From Cyanobium sp. M30B3 (GTDB lineage Bacteria > Cyanobacteriota > Cyanobacteriia > PCC-6307 > Cyanobiaceae): a stretch of 64,000 nucleotides of DNA. This document shows positions 16,338 to 24,924 of the stretch, piece by piece; positions within the stretch are counted from its first letter, which is position 1, and each line of letters starts with the position of its first letter. The position numbers and the translations under genes are program-made. The notes beneath the pieces were generated by a model. It was not told where the DNA came from. It searched no databases and saw only the letters and a program-made list of their open reading frames with translations. The stretch spans positions 310,001-374,000 of the forward strand of contig CP073761.1 of the NCBI GenBank assembly GCA_018399015.1, in the 5' to 3' direction.

Positions 16338-16580
16338 AGGCCACGGTGAGCCACATATTCAAATTTCTAGATTCTAACGCCATTTCTTGGTTTTCCTGGT
16401 GCCTCTAACTCTTTCTTGGAAGGTTCCGTGAACCAGGGCTCCCGCTACCGCTCATTCCGTGAACCACGCTAGGGCGTTTCCCGTACAGCCTGAAAATTCT
16501 AGCTGTGGCACAGTGTTCATGTCTATGGCCTCCGATCCATAGCTCTGGTTCACGGACCCGTGAACCACCTGTTCGACTTG
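16338..16580 (-). other. Putative attI region between intI and first cassette
   Basis: 243 bp without a gene. The decamer CCGTGAACCA occurs three times as a direct repeat (16426, 16457, 16558) and once inverted (16546), as expected of integrase-binding repeats in attI. GTTRRRY-like crossover boxes occur on the minus strand at 16372-16378 (GTTAGAA) and 16403-16409 (GTTAGAG). The first would make the attI/cassette junction plausible 35 bp before the first gene. A cassette promoter may also lie here but I cannot define it. Confidence 0.6.
16547..16566. repeat. Palindrome beside intI stop
   Basis: GGTTCACGG-AC-CCGTGAACC is a perfect 9-bp inverted repeat with a 2-bp spacer, 14 bp beyond the intI stop. 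It could be an integrase-binding site or a terminator stem. A copy with one mismatch sits at 29849-29868, just upstream of the AT-rich hicBA module. Confidence 0.65.
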
Positions 16581-17552
16581 CTACACAAGGTCTGCAGGGC
16601 TGCGCACCCCGAGTGGGCCGCGGTTGAGCACATGGGTATAGATCATGGTGGTGCTCACATCCTTGTGGCCCAGGAGCTCCTGGATTGTGCGGATGTCCTG
16701 CCCCCGTTCCAGCAGGTGCGTTGCAAAGGAGTGGCGGAATGTATGGCAACTGGCGGCCTTGCTCACTCCGGCTTCCATCACGGCGCGTTTCACCGCCTTC
16801 TGCACCACGCTTGGATCCAGATGATGACGGCCTTGGGTGCCTGTTTCCCTGTCACGCCAGCGATGCTGTTGTGGGAATACCCATTGCCAGCCCCATTCCC
16901 GGCTGGCGTTTGGGTATTTCCGCGCCAGTGCGTAGGGCATCACCACGCTTCCCCACCCAGCGGCTAGATCGCCATGGTGCAGGCTGCGTACCCTCAGCAG
17001 ATGCTCCTGCAGTGCCGGCACCAGGCTCTGGGGCAGCAGGGTGAGTCGGTCTTTGCCTCCCTTGCCGTCGCGCACACTCAGTTCGCGTCGCTGGACGTCC
17101 AGATCCTTCACCCGCAGCCGCAGGGCCTCCATCAGTCGCAGGCCACTGCCATAGAGCAGCCCCACCACCAGAGCTGGTTCGCCTTCCAGCCGCTCCCGCA
17201 CATCGCGCACCTCTGCCTCGCTCAGCACCACCGGCAGCCGCTGCCGCGTGCGGGCCCGCACCACCCCATCAATCTCAAGATCCCTCTCCAGCAGATCCCG
17301 GTAGAGAAACAGCAACGCCGCCAGGGCCTGGTTCTGGGTGGACGCGCTCACCTGCTCGCTCACCGCCAGGTGGCTGAGAAACGCGTTCACCTCGGCGCTG
17401 CCCATCTCCCTCGGGTGGCGCATGCGGTGAAATCGGAGAAAACGGCGCAGCCACTGCTCGTAGGTCTTCACCGTGCGGCGTGCGTAGTGCCGGGTTTGCA
17501 GCAGTTCGCGATAGCGCTGGATCAGGCCAGGGGAACGGGGGGCGAGGCTCAT
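16581..17552 (-). CDS. intI: Integron integrase IntI (tyrosine recombinase)
   Basis: The 323-residue tyrosine recombinase has catalytic R139 ([17 protein letters not shown]), K164/K167, H270 and R273 ([12 protein letters not shown]), H296 (ELLGHKDV) and Y305 (TMIYTHVL). Between the second and third motifs it has the extra IntI-specific segment ([19 protein letters not shown], 208-226) that separates integron integrases from XerC/D and phage integrases. Numbering runs seven behind IntI1 (R146, H277, Y312). The frame is open far upstream antisense to argS, but homology starts at the ATG at 17552. It is divergent from argS, and cassettes lie at its 3' side in the same orientation, the reverse of the classical intI-attI layout. 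It would excise and insert cassettes by attI x attC recombination. Confidence 0.93.
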   Translation of the reverse strand: MSLAPRSPGLIQRYRELLQTRHYARRTVKTYEQWLRRFLRFHRMRHPREMGSAEVNAFLSHLAVSEQVSASTQNQALAALLFLYRDLLERDLEIDGVVRARTRQRLPVVLSEAEVRDVRERLEGEPALVVGLLYGSGLRLMEALRLRVKDLDVQRRELSVRDGKGGKDRLTLLPQSLVPALQEHLLRVRSLHHGDLAAGWGSVVMPYALARKYPNASREWGWQWVFPQQHRWRDRETGTQGRHHLDPSVVQKAVKRAVMEAGVSKAASCHTFRHSFATHLLERGQDIRTIQELLGHKDVSTTMIYTHVLNRGPLGVRSPADLV

Positions 17553-17682
17553 CACGGTTGGAGGGCTCTGTTCAGAGTTGCCGCCCTTGATCCCTGCCCT
17601 GGCGCCACAGGCGCACCAGCGCTCCCGGCTCTGAGTTGCGGCCGGCGTCGCGGGATGATCAGGACCTGAGCCGCCCTTGCCC

Positions 17683-19505
17683 ATGCTGCGCATCGCCCAC
17701 CTCCTGGAAGCCCAGCTGCGCGCGGCGATGGAGCGGGCCCTGCCGGGGCGGCCCAGCCCCTCGATCCCCAGCTGGCGCCGGCCAGCAAGCCAGAGTTCGG
17801 CGACTTTCAGGCCAATGGCGCCCTGCCCCTGGCCAAGCCCCTCGGCCGGCCGCCCCGCCAGATCGCCCAGGCGATCGTGGCGCAGCTGGCGGCGGATCCG
17901 GCCTTCGCTGAGCTCTGCCTGGAGCCGGTGATCGCCGGGCCCGGCTTCATCAACCTCACCCTGCGGCCCGAGCAGCTGGCGGCTGCGGTGGCTGAGCGGC
18001 TCGGCGATCCGCGCCTGGGGGTGCCCACGGCCGCCGACGAAGCGGGGGGCCAGACGCCGGCGCCGGTGATCGTGGACTTCTCCAGCCCCAACATCGCCAA
18101 GGAGATGCACGTGGGGCATCTGCGCTCCACAATCATCGGCGACTGTCTGGCGCGGGTGCTGGAGTTCCGCGGCCACCCGGTGCTGCGCCTCAACCACGTG
18201 GGCGACTGGGGCACCCAGTTCGGCATGCTGATCACCCACCTCAAGCAGGTGGCGCCTGAGGCCCTCACCACCGCCGACGCCGTGGACCTGGGCGACCTGG
18301 TGGCCTTTTACCGCCAGGCCAAGGCCCGCTTCGACGCCGACGAGGCCTTCCAGGCCACCTCCAGGGAGGAGGTGGTGAAGTTGCAGGGCGGCGATCCGGT
18401 GTCGCTCAAGGCCTGGGGCCTGCTCTGCGACCAGAGCCGCCGCGAGTTCCAGAAGATCTACGACCGGCTCCACATCGCCCTGCAGGAGCGCGGCGAGTCG
18501 TTTTACAACCCCCAGCTGCAGGCGGTGGTGGACGACCTGCGCGACGCCGGGCTGCTGGTGGTGGATGCCGGCGCCGGCTGCGTGTTCCTCGAGGGGGTGA
18601 GCGGCAAGGACGGCCAGCCCCTGCCCCTGATCGTGCAGAAGAGCGACGGCGGCTTCAACTACGCCACCACCGACCTGGCGGCGATCCGCTACCGCTTCGC
18701 GCCGCCGCCTGAGGGCGATGGTGCCGGCCGGGTGATCTACGTCACCGACGCCGGCCAGGCCAGCCACTTCGCCGGCGTGTTCCAGGTGGCCCGCCGTGCC
18801 GGCTGGATTCCGGAGGGCGCCAGCGTGGAGCACGTGCCCTTCGGCCTGGTGCAGGGCGAGGACGGCAAGAAGCTCAAGACCCGCGCCGGCGACACGGTGC
18901 GCCTGCGCGACCTGCTCGATGAAGCTGTGGAGCGGGCCGAGGCCGACCTGCGCCGCCGCCTGGCGGAGGAGGGCCGCAGCGAAGAGGAGGCCTTCATTGA
19001 GCAGGTGGCCACCACCGTGGGTCTGGCGGCGGTGAAGTACGCCGACCTCTCCACCAACCGGATCACCAACTACCAGTTCAGCTTCGAGCGCATGCTGGCG
19101 CTCACCGGCAACACCGCCCCGTATTTGCTTTATGCCGTGGTGCGCATTGCCGGCATCGCCCGCAAGGGCGGGGATCTGGAGGGAGCCGGATCGGCTTCTG
19201 CTGGCGCTGCTGCTGGCGCTTCGGCGGGCCTGACCTTCAGCGAACCCCAGGAGTGGGCCCTGATTCGTGAGCTGCTCAAGCTCGACGGCGTGATCGCCGA
19301 AGTGGAGGCCGAACTGCTGCCCAACCGGCTCTGCAGCTACCTGTTCGAGCTCAGCCAGGTGTTCAACCGCTTCTACGACCAGGTGCCGGTGCTCAAGGCC
19401 GACGAGCCCGCCCGCAGCTCCCGTCTGGCCCTCTGCCGCCTCACGGCCGACACCCTCAGGCTGGGTCTGGGTCTGCTGGGGATCCCGACCCTGGAGCGGA
19501 TGTAG
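17683..19505 (+). CDS. argS: Arginyl-tRNA synthetase, frame interrupted near codon 20
   Basis: ArgS charges tRNA-Arg. The N-terminal Add-1 domain starts [20 protein letters not shown] at ATG 17683. The frame then breaks by one missing base near 17741 and continues with [19 protein letters not shown] in the next frame. Class I motifs follow: the HIGH-type [28 protein letters not shown] and a KMSKS-equivalent [13 protein letters not shown], ending LGIPTLERM. The continuing frame has no start codon before a GTG at 17877, which would delete the conserved N-terminus. Since argS is essential and otherwise intact, a one-base sequence error is likeliest. A Gly/Ala/Ser insert occurs near 19180-19230. 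Its last 88 bp are duplicated at 20071-20158. Confidence 0.88.
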
Positions 19506-19554
19506 GTCGGCGTGGCCGCCCCTACGCTGAAGCTGGCAGTCACCATCCCCGGCC

Positions 19555-20034
19555 GTGACCTCCACGTCGCCTTCTCCCTCCCTGCATGATCGCGACTTCT
19601 ACGGCTGGGTGGAGCAGCAGTGCGCAGCCCTGCAGGCCCACGACAGCAGCCGTCTCGACTGGGACGGATTGAAGGAGGAGTTGGAGGCCTTGGGACGCCA
19701 GGAATATCGTGAATTGGTGAGCCGGTTGGGGGTGCTGCTGGGGCATCTGCTCAAGTGGCAGCTCCAGCCGGAGCGCCGCACCCGGAGCTGGTTTCTGAGC
19801 GTGCGCGAGCAGCGCCGCGCGATTGCCCGCCTGCTGGAGCAGAACCCGAGCCTGCGAGCGCGGCTGGAGGAGGCCTTGGCCGATGGCTTTCAGGGTGGGG
19901 TCGACCTGGTGTTGCGGGAGACCGACCTGGCCCTGCGCGCCTTGCCGGAGCTCTCCCCCTGGTCGCTGCAGCAGGCCCTCGACCCTGCTTTGCTCTGCGA
20001 TACCCGCGGTGACTGGAGCGATCTGGGCCTGTGA
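19555..20034 (+). CDS. DUF29 family protein
   Basis: The 159-residue protein matches the DUF29 pattern common in cyanobacteria: an N-terminal [12 protein letters not shown], then [43 protein letters not shown] in pieces, and a C-terminal CDTRGDW-like ending. No enzymatic function is known for DUF29. The start GTG at 19555 lies 49 bp after argS. The gene is bracketed by the genuine argS 3' end and a duplicate of it, suggesting arrival by an insertion or duplication at the end of argS. Confidence 0.8.
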   Translation: MTSTSPSPSLHDRDFYGWVEQQCAALQAHDSSRLDWDGLKEELEALGRQEYRELVSRLGVLLGHLLKWQLQPERRTRSWFLSVREQRRAIARLLEQNPSLRARLEEALADGFQGGVDLVLRETDLALRALPELSPWSLQQALDPALLCDTRGDWSDLGL

Positions 20035-20070
20035 TGGAGTTCTCCCAAGCCCGCCCCGAGGTGGACACAG

Positions 20071-20158
20071 AGCTCCCGCCTGGCCCTCTGCCGCCTCACC
20101 GCCGACACCCTCAGGCTGCGTCTGGGCCTGCTGGGGATCCCGACCCTGGAGCGGATGT
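20071..20158 (+). repeat. Duplicated 3' end of argS
   Basis: These 88 bp are about 95 percent identical to the last 88 bp of argS (19416-19503) and would encode the same [20 protein letters not shown] stretch and ERM terminus. The differences are few and mostly synonymous. The two copies flank the DUF29 gene as a direct repeat. Confidence 0.88.
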
Positions 20159-20802
20159 GAGCGGCAGCAGCAGGTCGGCAAGCTGCAGATCCGGGCGCCG
20201 CAGCAGGGCGAACAGGGTGCCGGCGTTGCCCCGGCACAGGCGCAGCTCCTGATCCAGCACGGCGATGTCCAGCCAGGCCGGGAAGGGCTGTTGCACCCCG
20301 CGCAGCAGTTGCAGGCGCCCGCTTCCCACTTGCGGCCCCAGCCAGCCGCCGCGCTGGAAGCGCACCTGCACCCGCTGCAACGGAGCTTCAGTGGGCCCTG
20401 GACTGCCGGTGGGGTCCTCGTCCGGGTTCACGGCAATCGCCGCCTCCACGGCGATGCCCGCCAGGGGCGCCAGCGGGCCCGGCAGCCGCAGCAGGTTCAT
20501 CCCCCGCCCCTGGGAGGGGGCCAGCAGCTGCAGGTTCTCCAGCCAGGGCCCCACCGCCAGATAGGGCTGGCGGCTGCTGCTCCAGCGCAGCTCCCACACC
20601 CCTCCAGCAGCTCCAGGGCGCCGGGCGCGGCCAGGTCGGCCGGCTGGGCGCGCTCCAGCTCCTCGCACAGCTGCCGCACCCGCTCCCCCTGGCGGTTGGC
20701 CGCGCCCCGGGGCTCCTGGCGCAGCAGGGCCAGCAGTTCCGTTCGAGCCTGGGTGGCCGGAGCGTCGGCGGGGAGCGGTGCAGATGCCTCAGGAGGGGCC
20801 AT
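20111..20802 (-). CDS. PAP/fibrillin-domain protein (frame interrupted)
   Basis: The start ATG at 20802 gives [20 protein letters not shown] and a helical N-terminus ([31 protein letters not shown]). One missing G near 20600 shifts the frame. The next frame continues [20 protein letters not shown], the diagnostic start of the plastid-lipid-associated/fibrillin beta-barrel, and runs to 20111. In cyanobacteria and plastids such proteins associate with thylakoid lipids and photoprotection. It is the last gene of the rimK-anbu-glsA-gltS run, 8 bp after gltS. Its 3' end overlaps the duplicated argS tail on the other strand, so the C-terminus may not be original. The frame break is probably a sequence error. 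Confidence 0.72.
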
Positions 20803-20810
20803 CGGTTCGT

Positions 20811-22022
20811 TCAGCTCAACCAGTTGATGAAGCGCTGGATGATCAGCGAGTTGCTGATGTCCACGAAGAACCCCGACACCAGCGGCAGGATCAGGAAGGC
20901 CTTCGGTGCCGGGGCATAGCGCTGGGTGACGGCCGCCATGTTGGCCATGGCCGTGGGCGTTGCGCCGAGGGAGAACCCCCCGAAACCGGCGCAGAGCACA
21001 GCTGCCGGGTAATCGCGGCCCATCAGCCGGAACACCACCAGCAGGGCATAGGCGAAGGCCACCAGGAACTGCACCGCCAGGATCAGCAGCAGCGGACCCC
21101 CCAGCCCCTGCAGCGTCCACAGCTGCAGGCTCATCAGCGACATCGCCAGGAATACCCCCAGCGCCACGTCCGACACCACCGCCAGGGCCGTGCTGTGGGC
21201 CGGCCAGGGGATGGGCGCCAGCCGCGGCACGGTGTTGGTGAGCAGGATGCCGGCGAACAGGGCGCACACGAACAGGGGCAGGCTGCGGCCCAGGGCCTCC
21301 AGGGCGGCGTAGATCAGTTGGCCCAGGCCCAGACACATGTTCAGCCAGAACAGGGTGGCCAGCAGCTGGAAGCTGGTGATCGGCGGGCCGGGCCGGGCCG
21401 TTTCCGCCATCGGATCGCGCAGGTCTTCCGGGCTGGGCTGTTGCTCAGGTGCGGGCAACCGGCGGATCAGGATCCGGGCGATCGGCCCGCCCATCAGGGC
21501 CGAGAGGATCAGGCCGAAGGTGGCGCTGGCCGTGCCGATCTCCACGGCGCTCTGCACCCCGTGCAGCTCGGCGAAGCGCGGCCCCCAGGCGATCGCCGTG
21601 CCGTGGCCCCCCACCAGCGACACCGAACCGGTGAGCAGGCCCACCAGCGGATCGAGCCCCAGCAGGCCGGCCATCGCCACCCCCGTGAGGTTCTGGATGG
21701 CGATGTACACCACCGTGGCGGCCAGCAGGATCAGCAGCGGCCAACCGCCGGCCCGCAGGGTGCGGATGTCGGCATTGAGGCCGATGCCGGCGAAGAAATA
21801 GAGCAGCAGGAAATCCCGCACCGCCAGGTTGAACCCCAGTTCCAGGCCGCCCACGGCGTGCAGCCCGCCCACCACCAGGCTCACCAGCAGGCCGCTGGCC
21901 ACGGGCTCAGGGATGTTGAAGGTGCGCAGCACGCGCAGGCGGCGGTGCAGCAGCTTGCCCGCCGCCAGCACCATGATCGCGATGTTGAAGCTGGCGAACG
22001 CGCCAATCTCGATCTGCTGCAT
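20811..22022 (-). CDS. gltS: Sodium/glutamate symporter
   Basis: The 403-residue protein has ten or more membrane segments and matches GltS. It shows duplicated inverted halves with GSVSLVGGHGTAIAWGP around residue 125 and GGFSLGATPTAMANMAAVT near 355, the substrate and sodium loops of the family. It imports glutamate with sodium. It lies between glutaminase (35 bp upstream) and a fibrillin gene (8 bp downstream) on the same strand, so glutamine hydrolysis and glutamate transport appear to be co-expressed. Confidence 0.92.
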   Translation of the reverse strand: MQQIEIGAFASFNIAIMVLAAGKLLHRRLRVLRTFNIPEPVASGLLVSLVVGGLHAVGGLELGFNLAVRDFLLLYFFAGIGLNADIRTLRAGGWPLLILLAATVVYIAIQNLTGVAMAGLLGLDPLVGLLTGSVSLVGGHGTAIAWGPRFAELHGVQSAVEIGTASATFGLILSALMGGPIARILIRRLPAPEQQPSPEDLRDPMAETARPGPPITSFQLLATLFWLNMCLGLGQLIYAALEALGRSLPLFVCALFAGILLTNTVPRLAPIPWPAHSTALAVVSDVALGVFLAMSLMSLQLWTLQGLGGPLLLILAVQFLVAFAYALLVVFRLMGRDYPAAVLCAGFGGFSLGATPTAMANMAAVTQRYAPAPKAFLILPLVSGFFVDISNSLIIQRFINWLS

Positions 22023-22057
22023 TCCTGCCGCCTGCTGCTCTGGTCGTGCGCCCGACC

Positions 22058-23074
22058 CTAAGGGGGGTCAGCAGCGGTGTCCTGGCTGGGCAAGGAGTCA
22101 AACAGATTCAGCCCCAGGTGTTCGGAGAGGTAGTGGGCGGTGAGCTGGCCGCGCACGCTGTTGCCGGCCTCATCCAGCGGCGGCGACCAGCTGGCCAGGG
22201 CCCCCTTGCCCGGCGCCACGGTGATCATCCCGCCCGACACGCCGCTCTTGCCGGGCAGGCCGATCTGATAGAGCCAGTCGCCGGAGGTCTCGTACAGCCC
22301 AGCGGTGACCATCACCGCCAGCACCCGCCGGCAGATCAGCGGCGCGATCACCTGCTCGCCGCTGCGGGGCTGGCGGCCACCGTTGGCCAGGGTGCAGGCC
22401 ATCAGCGCCAAATCTTCGGCCGTCACCAGCAGGGCGCACTGGCGGGTGTAGAGGTCGATCGCCGTGGCCGGATCGCTCCACAGCTGCTGGTGGGCGCTGA
22501 GCAGGCTGGCGATCCCCTCGTTGCCGGCGTTGGTGGCCTGTTCGGAGCGGTACACCGCCTCGTCCAGCGTGAGCCGGCGGCCGGCGAAGCGCGACAGGCC
22601 GTCCTCGATGAACCGCCACTGGGCGGCGGCGTCCTCGCCGGGCACCAGGCTGGTGGTGGCGATGGCGCCGGCATTCACCATCGGGTTGGAGAGCCCCTCC
22701 ACGGTGCGCTCCACCGCCAGCACCGAGTTGAACGGCAGCCCGGTGCTGTTCACCCCCAGGGCGTCGCGGGCCAGCTGCTCACCGATCGCCTCGCACACCA
22801 GCGCGAACACAAACGGCTTCGACAGGCTCTGGATGCTGAACGGCACCGCCCAGTCGCCGGCGTGGAAGGTGGCGCCGCTGGTGGCGGCCACGCTGATGCC
22901 GAAGCTCTGCGGCGAGGCGGCCGCCAGGGCGGGGATGTAATCCGCCAGGTTCCCCTGGTCCACCGTGGCGAAGTGGGCGTGGGCCTCCTCCACCAGGCCC
23001 TGCACCACGTCCGGTGTGGGCAGCTGGCCGGTGGACACCCAGTGGGACGGGGCGGCTTCGACGGCGGGATTCAT
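22058..23074 (-). CDS. glsA: Glutaminase A
   Basis: The 338-residue serine-dependent glutaminase converts glutamine to glutamate and ammonia. The beta-lactamase-like fold is recognised by the SxxK motif in IQSLSKPFVFALV, NPMVNAGAIATTSL, a YRSEQATNAGNEGIASLL segment and GLPGKSGVSGGM near the C-terminus. The family is typically 300-330 residues. Its ATG overlaps the stop of the Anbu gene by 4 bp. Its position before gltS points to control of glutamate pools, perhaps for the RimK-type ligase upstream. Confidence 0.93.
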   Translation of the reverse strand: MNPAVEAAPSHWVSTGQLPTPDVVQGLVEEAHAHFATVDQGNLADYIPALAAASPQSFGISVAATSGATFHAGDWAVPFSIQSLSKPFVFALVCEAIGEQLARDALGVNSTGLPFNSVLAVERTVEGLSNPMVNAGAIATTSLVPGEDAAAQWRFIEDGLSRFAGRRLTLDEAVYRSEQATNAGNEGIASLLSAHQQLWSDPATAIDLYTRQCALLVTAEDLALMACTLANGGRQPRSGEQVIAPLICRRVLAVMVTAGLYETSGDWLYQIGLPGKSGVSGGMITVAPGKGALASWSPPLDEAGNSVRGQLTAHYLSEHLGLNLFDSLPSQDTAADPP

Positions 23075-23823
23075 GACTGCTGCCAGGGCAGGGCCGGCAG
23101 GCGGTAGAGCGCCTCGCGCTGGGCGTCGCTCCAGATGTCGATCATCTCGGTGAGCATCGGGTCGTCGGCTTCGAGCCGGAGCTGCCGCTCAATCGCCAGG
23201 CTGCCGCGGGGAATCACCGCCAGCTCGAACGGCGGCCCCACGCTGAGATTGGAGCGCTGGGTGAGCACCTGCGACATCACGCACAGCTTGGCGGCGTCGT
23301 CCAGGCTGAGGTTGGTGTGCCCCACGTTGTCGAGCGGGGGCTTGCCGTATTTGCTCTCGCCGATCTGCAGGTACGGGGTTTCCCGGGTGGCCATGATCGC
23401 GTTGCCCTGGGGATAGATCAGGTAGAGCCCATGGGGTTCGCTGCCGATCTGGCCGCCGAGGATGAAGGTGGCCTGGGAACTGGAGCCCACGCTGCGCAGT
23501 TCGGCGTCGTTCTGCTTCTGCACCGCCACGCTCACCCGGCCCACGTAGGCGGCGGCCTCGAACAGGTAGTCGCAGTGGCGCAGGTCGCCGCGGCTGGCTT
23601 CTCCCGCCTCGAAGCCCTGATCCAGGTCGCGGCGGATGGCGCTCACCACCGCCTGGGTGGTGGCCAGGTTGCCGGCCGCCAGCAGCACGAACAGCCGGTC
23701 GGGCCCGGGCTGGAACACGTGCATCTTGCTGTAGGTGGAGATGTAATCCACCCCGGCGTTGGTGCGGGAGTCGGAGGCCAGCACCAGCCCCTCCTCCAGC
23801 CAGTAGCCCACGCAGTAGGTCAT
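23071..23823 (-). CDS. Anbu-type proteasome-related peptidase
   Basis: The 250-residue protein belongs to the proteasome-type Anbu family (T1 superfamily, COG3484). After Met removal the N-terminal residue is Thr (TYCVGYWLEEGLVLASDSRT), as needed for an N-terminal nucleophile. S.RTNAGVDYISTYSKM and FILGGQIG follow the family pattern. Anbu forms helical assemblies, and its substrates are unknown. Elsewhere it is linked to ATP-grasp and transglutaminase-like genes, and here the ATP-grasp gene lies 36 bp upstream. It overlaps glsA by 4 bp. Confidence 0.88.
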   Translation of the reverse strand: MTYCVGYWLEEGLVLASDSRTNAGVDYISTYSKMHVFQPGPDRLFVLLAAGNLATTQAVVSAIRRDLDQGFEAGEASRGDLRHCDYLFEAAAYVGRVSVAVQKQNDAELRSVGSSSQATFILGGQIGSEPHGLYLIYPQGNAIMATRETPYLQIGESKYGKPPLDNVGHTNLSLDDAAKLCVMSQVLTQRSNLSVGPPFELAVIPRGSLAIERQLRLEADDPMLTEMIDIWSDAQREALYRLPALPWQQS

Positions 23824-23859
23824 GGTTGATCGGGCCTCGGCAAGGGGGAAAGGGGAACG

Positions 23860-24813
23860 TCAGGCATGTTGGGGCAGGCTGTCCGTCTTGGGCAGGGCCG
23901 CCGGTTCGAGCACCGCCAGCTGGCGGCGGATGCGCCAGTGGCAGTGCTGCAGGATCCGGCGGGCCACGTTGCTGCCGGTGGCTGCCTCGAAGCCGCTGAA
24001 GCCGGGGTTGCTGTTGGCTTCGCACACCCGGTAGCCGTCGCCGTCGAACAGCAGGTCGATGCCGGCGATCTCCAGGCCGAGGGTCTGGGCGCAGTCGCGG
24101 GCCAGCACGTCGATCGCCTCATCCACCGGGAAGTTCTCCCCCTGGCCGCCGCGGGTGATGTTGGCCTTGAAGCTGCCGTCCACACTGCGGCGCAGCATCG
24201 CCCCCACCACCCGACCGCCCACCACCCACACCCGCAGGTCCTGGCCGGGCCGCTCGCCGATGTACTCCTGCAGGATCAGCGACTTGCCGGCATCCAGGCT
24301 GGCCACCAGCTCCATCAGGTCGCGGAAGCTCTCGCGGTCGCGACTCAGGTAGATCCCCTCGCCATAGGAGCCGGCCAGCACCTTCACCACGCAGGGGAAG
24401 CCGATCTGCCGCTCCACCAGCTCGCTGTCCACCGGGAAGCGCACCAGCATCGTGCGCGGGATCGGCAGGTTGATCTGGGCCAGCAGCTGCTGGCTGTAGA
24501 GCTTGTCCTTCACCGCCTCGATCGCCCGGCTGGAATTGATCACCGGCACGCCCAGGTGCTCGAACTGGCGCAGGATCGCCAGGCTGAAGTAGCTCGTGCC
24601 ACTGCCGGTGCGGGCCAGAAGGGCATCGGGCAGCTCCACCTCCTCCCCCCGCAGCCGGATCGAGCGGCGGCCGCCCCGGGTCACGATCAGGTCGATCTCA
24701 TCGGGTGACACCAGCTCGAGGGCGATGCCGAGCACGCGGGCCTCCTCGCGGAAGCGCAGCTCCTCGTAGCTGCCCCCCCCGGCCATGGGTTTCTGCAGGA
24801 TCCAGAGGTTCAT
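23860..24813 (-). CDS. RimK-type ATP-grasp glutamate ligase-like protein
   Basis: The 317-residue ATP-grasp protein shows VKDKLYSQQLLAQINLPIPRT, FPCVVKVLAGSYGEGIYL, ILQEYIGERPGQDLRVWVV and VCEANSNPGFSGFEAATG, all typical of RimK-like ligases. RimK adds glutamate to ribosomal protein S6 or makes poly-glutamate; other relatives use different amino acids. I start at ATG 24813 (MNLWILQKP); the frame extends to 24888 but without conserved sequence. It leads the run with Anbu, glutaminase and glutamate symporter, so glutamate is a plausible substrate. Confidence 0.85.
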   Translation of the reverse strand: MNLWILQKPMAGGGSYEELRFREEARVLGIALELVSPDEIDLIVTRGGRRSIRLRGEEVELPDALLARTGSGTSYFSLAILRQFEHLGVPVINSSRAIEAVKDKLYSQQLLAQINLPIPRTMLVRFPVDSELVERQIGFPCVVKVLAGSYGEGIYLSRDRESFRDLMELVASLDAGKSLILQEYIGERPGQDLRVWVVGGRVVGAMLRRSVDGSFKANITRGGQGENFPVDEAIDVLARDCAQTLGLEIAGIDLLFDGDGYRVCEANSNPGFSGFEAATGSNVARRILQHCHWRIRRQLAVLEPAALPKTDSLPQHA

Positions 24814-24924
24814 CACCGGCAGGGGCGGAGCGGGGGCTGATCGCCACCTCACCTTCGGCAGGGCCGCCCCTAGGCAGCGGTGATCCACGACACAACCCCG
24901 GGTCGAGTGCCGCGGCGGTCCCCC

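Noticed and set aside
17553..17682. attI at the classical position, upstream of intI
   Set aside because: No integrase-like repeats or attC/GTTRRRY boxes are apparent between intI and argS, and all cassettes lie on the other side of intI.
17553..19565. Upstream extension of the integrase frame to 994 codons
   Set aside because: The extension is antisense to argS with shadow composition; integrase homology begins at the Met at 17552.
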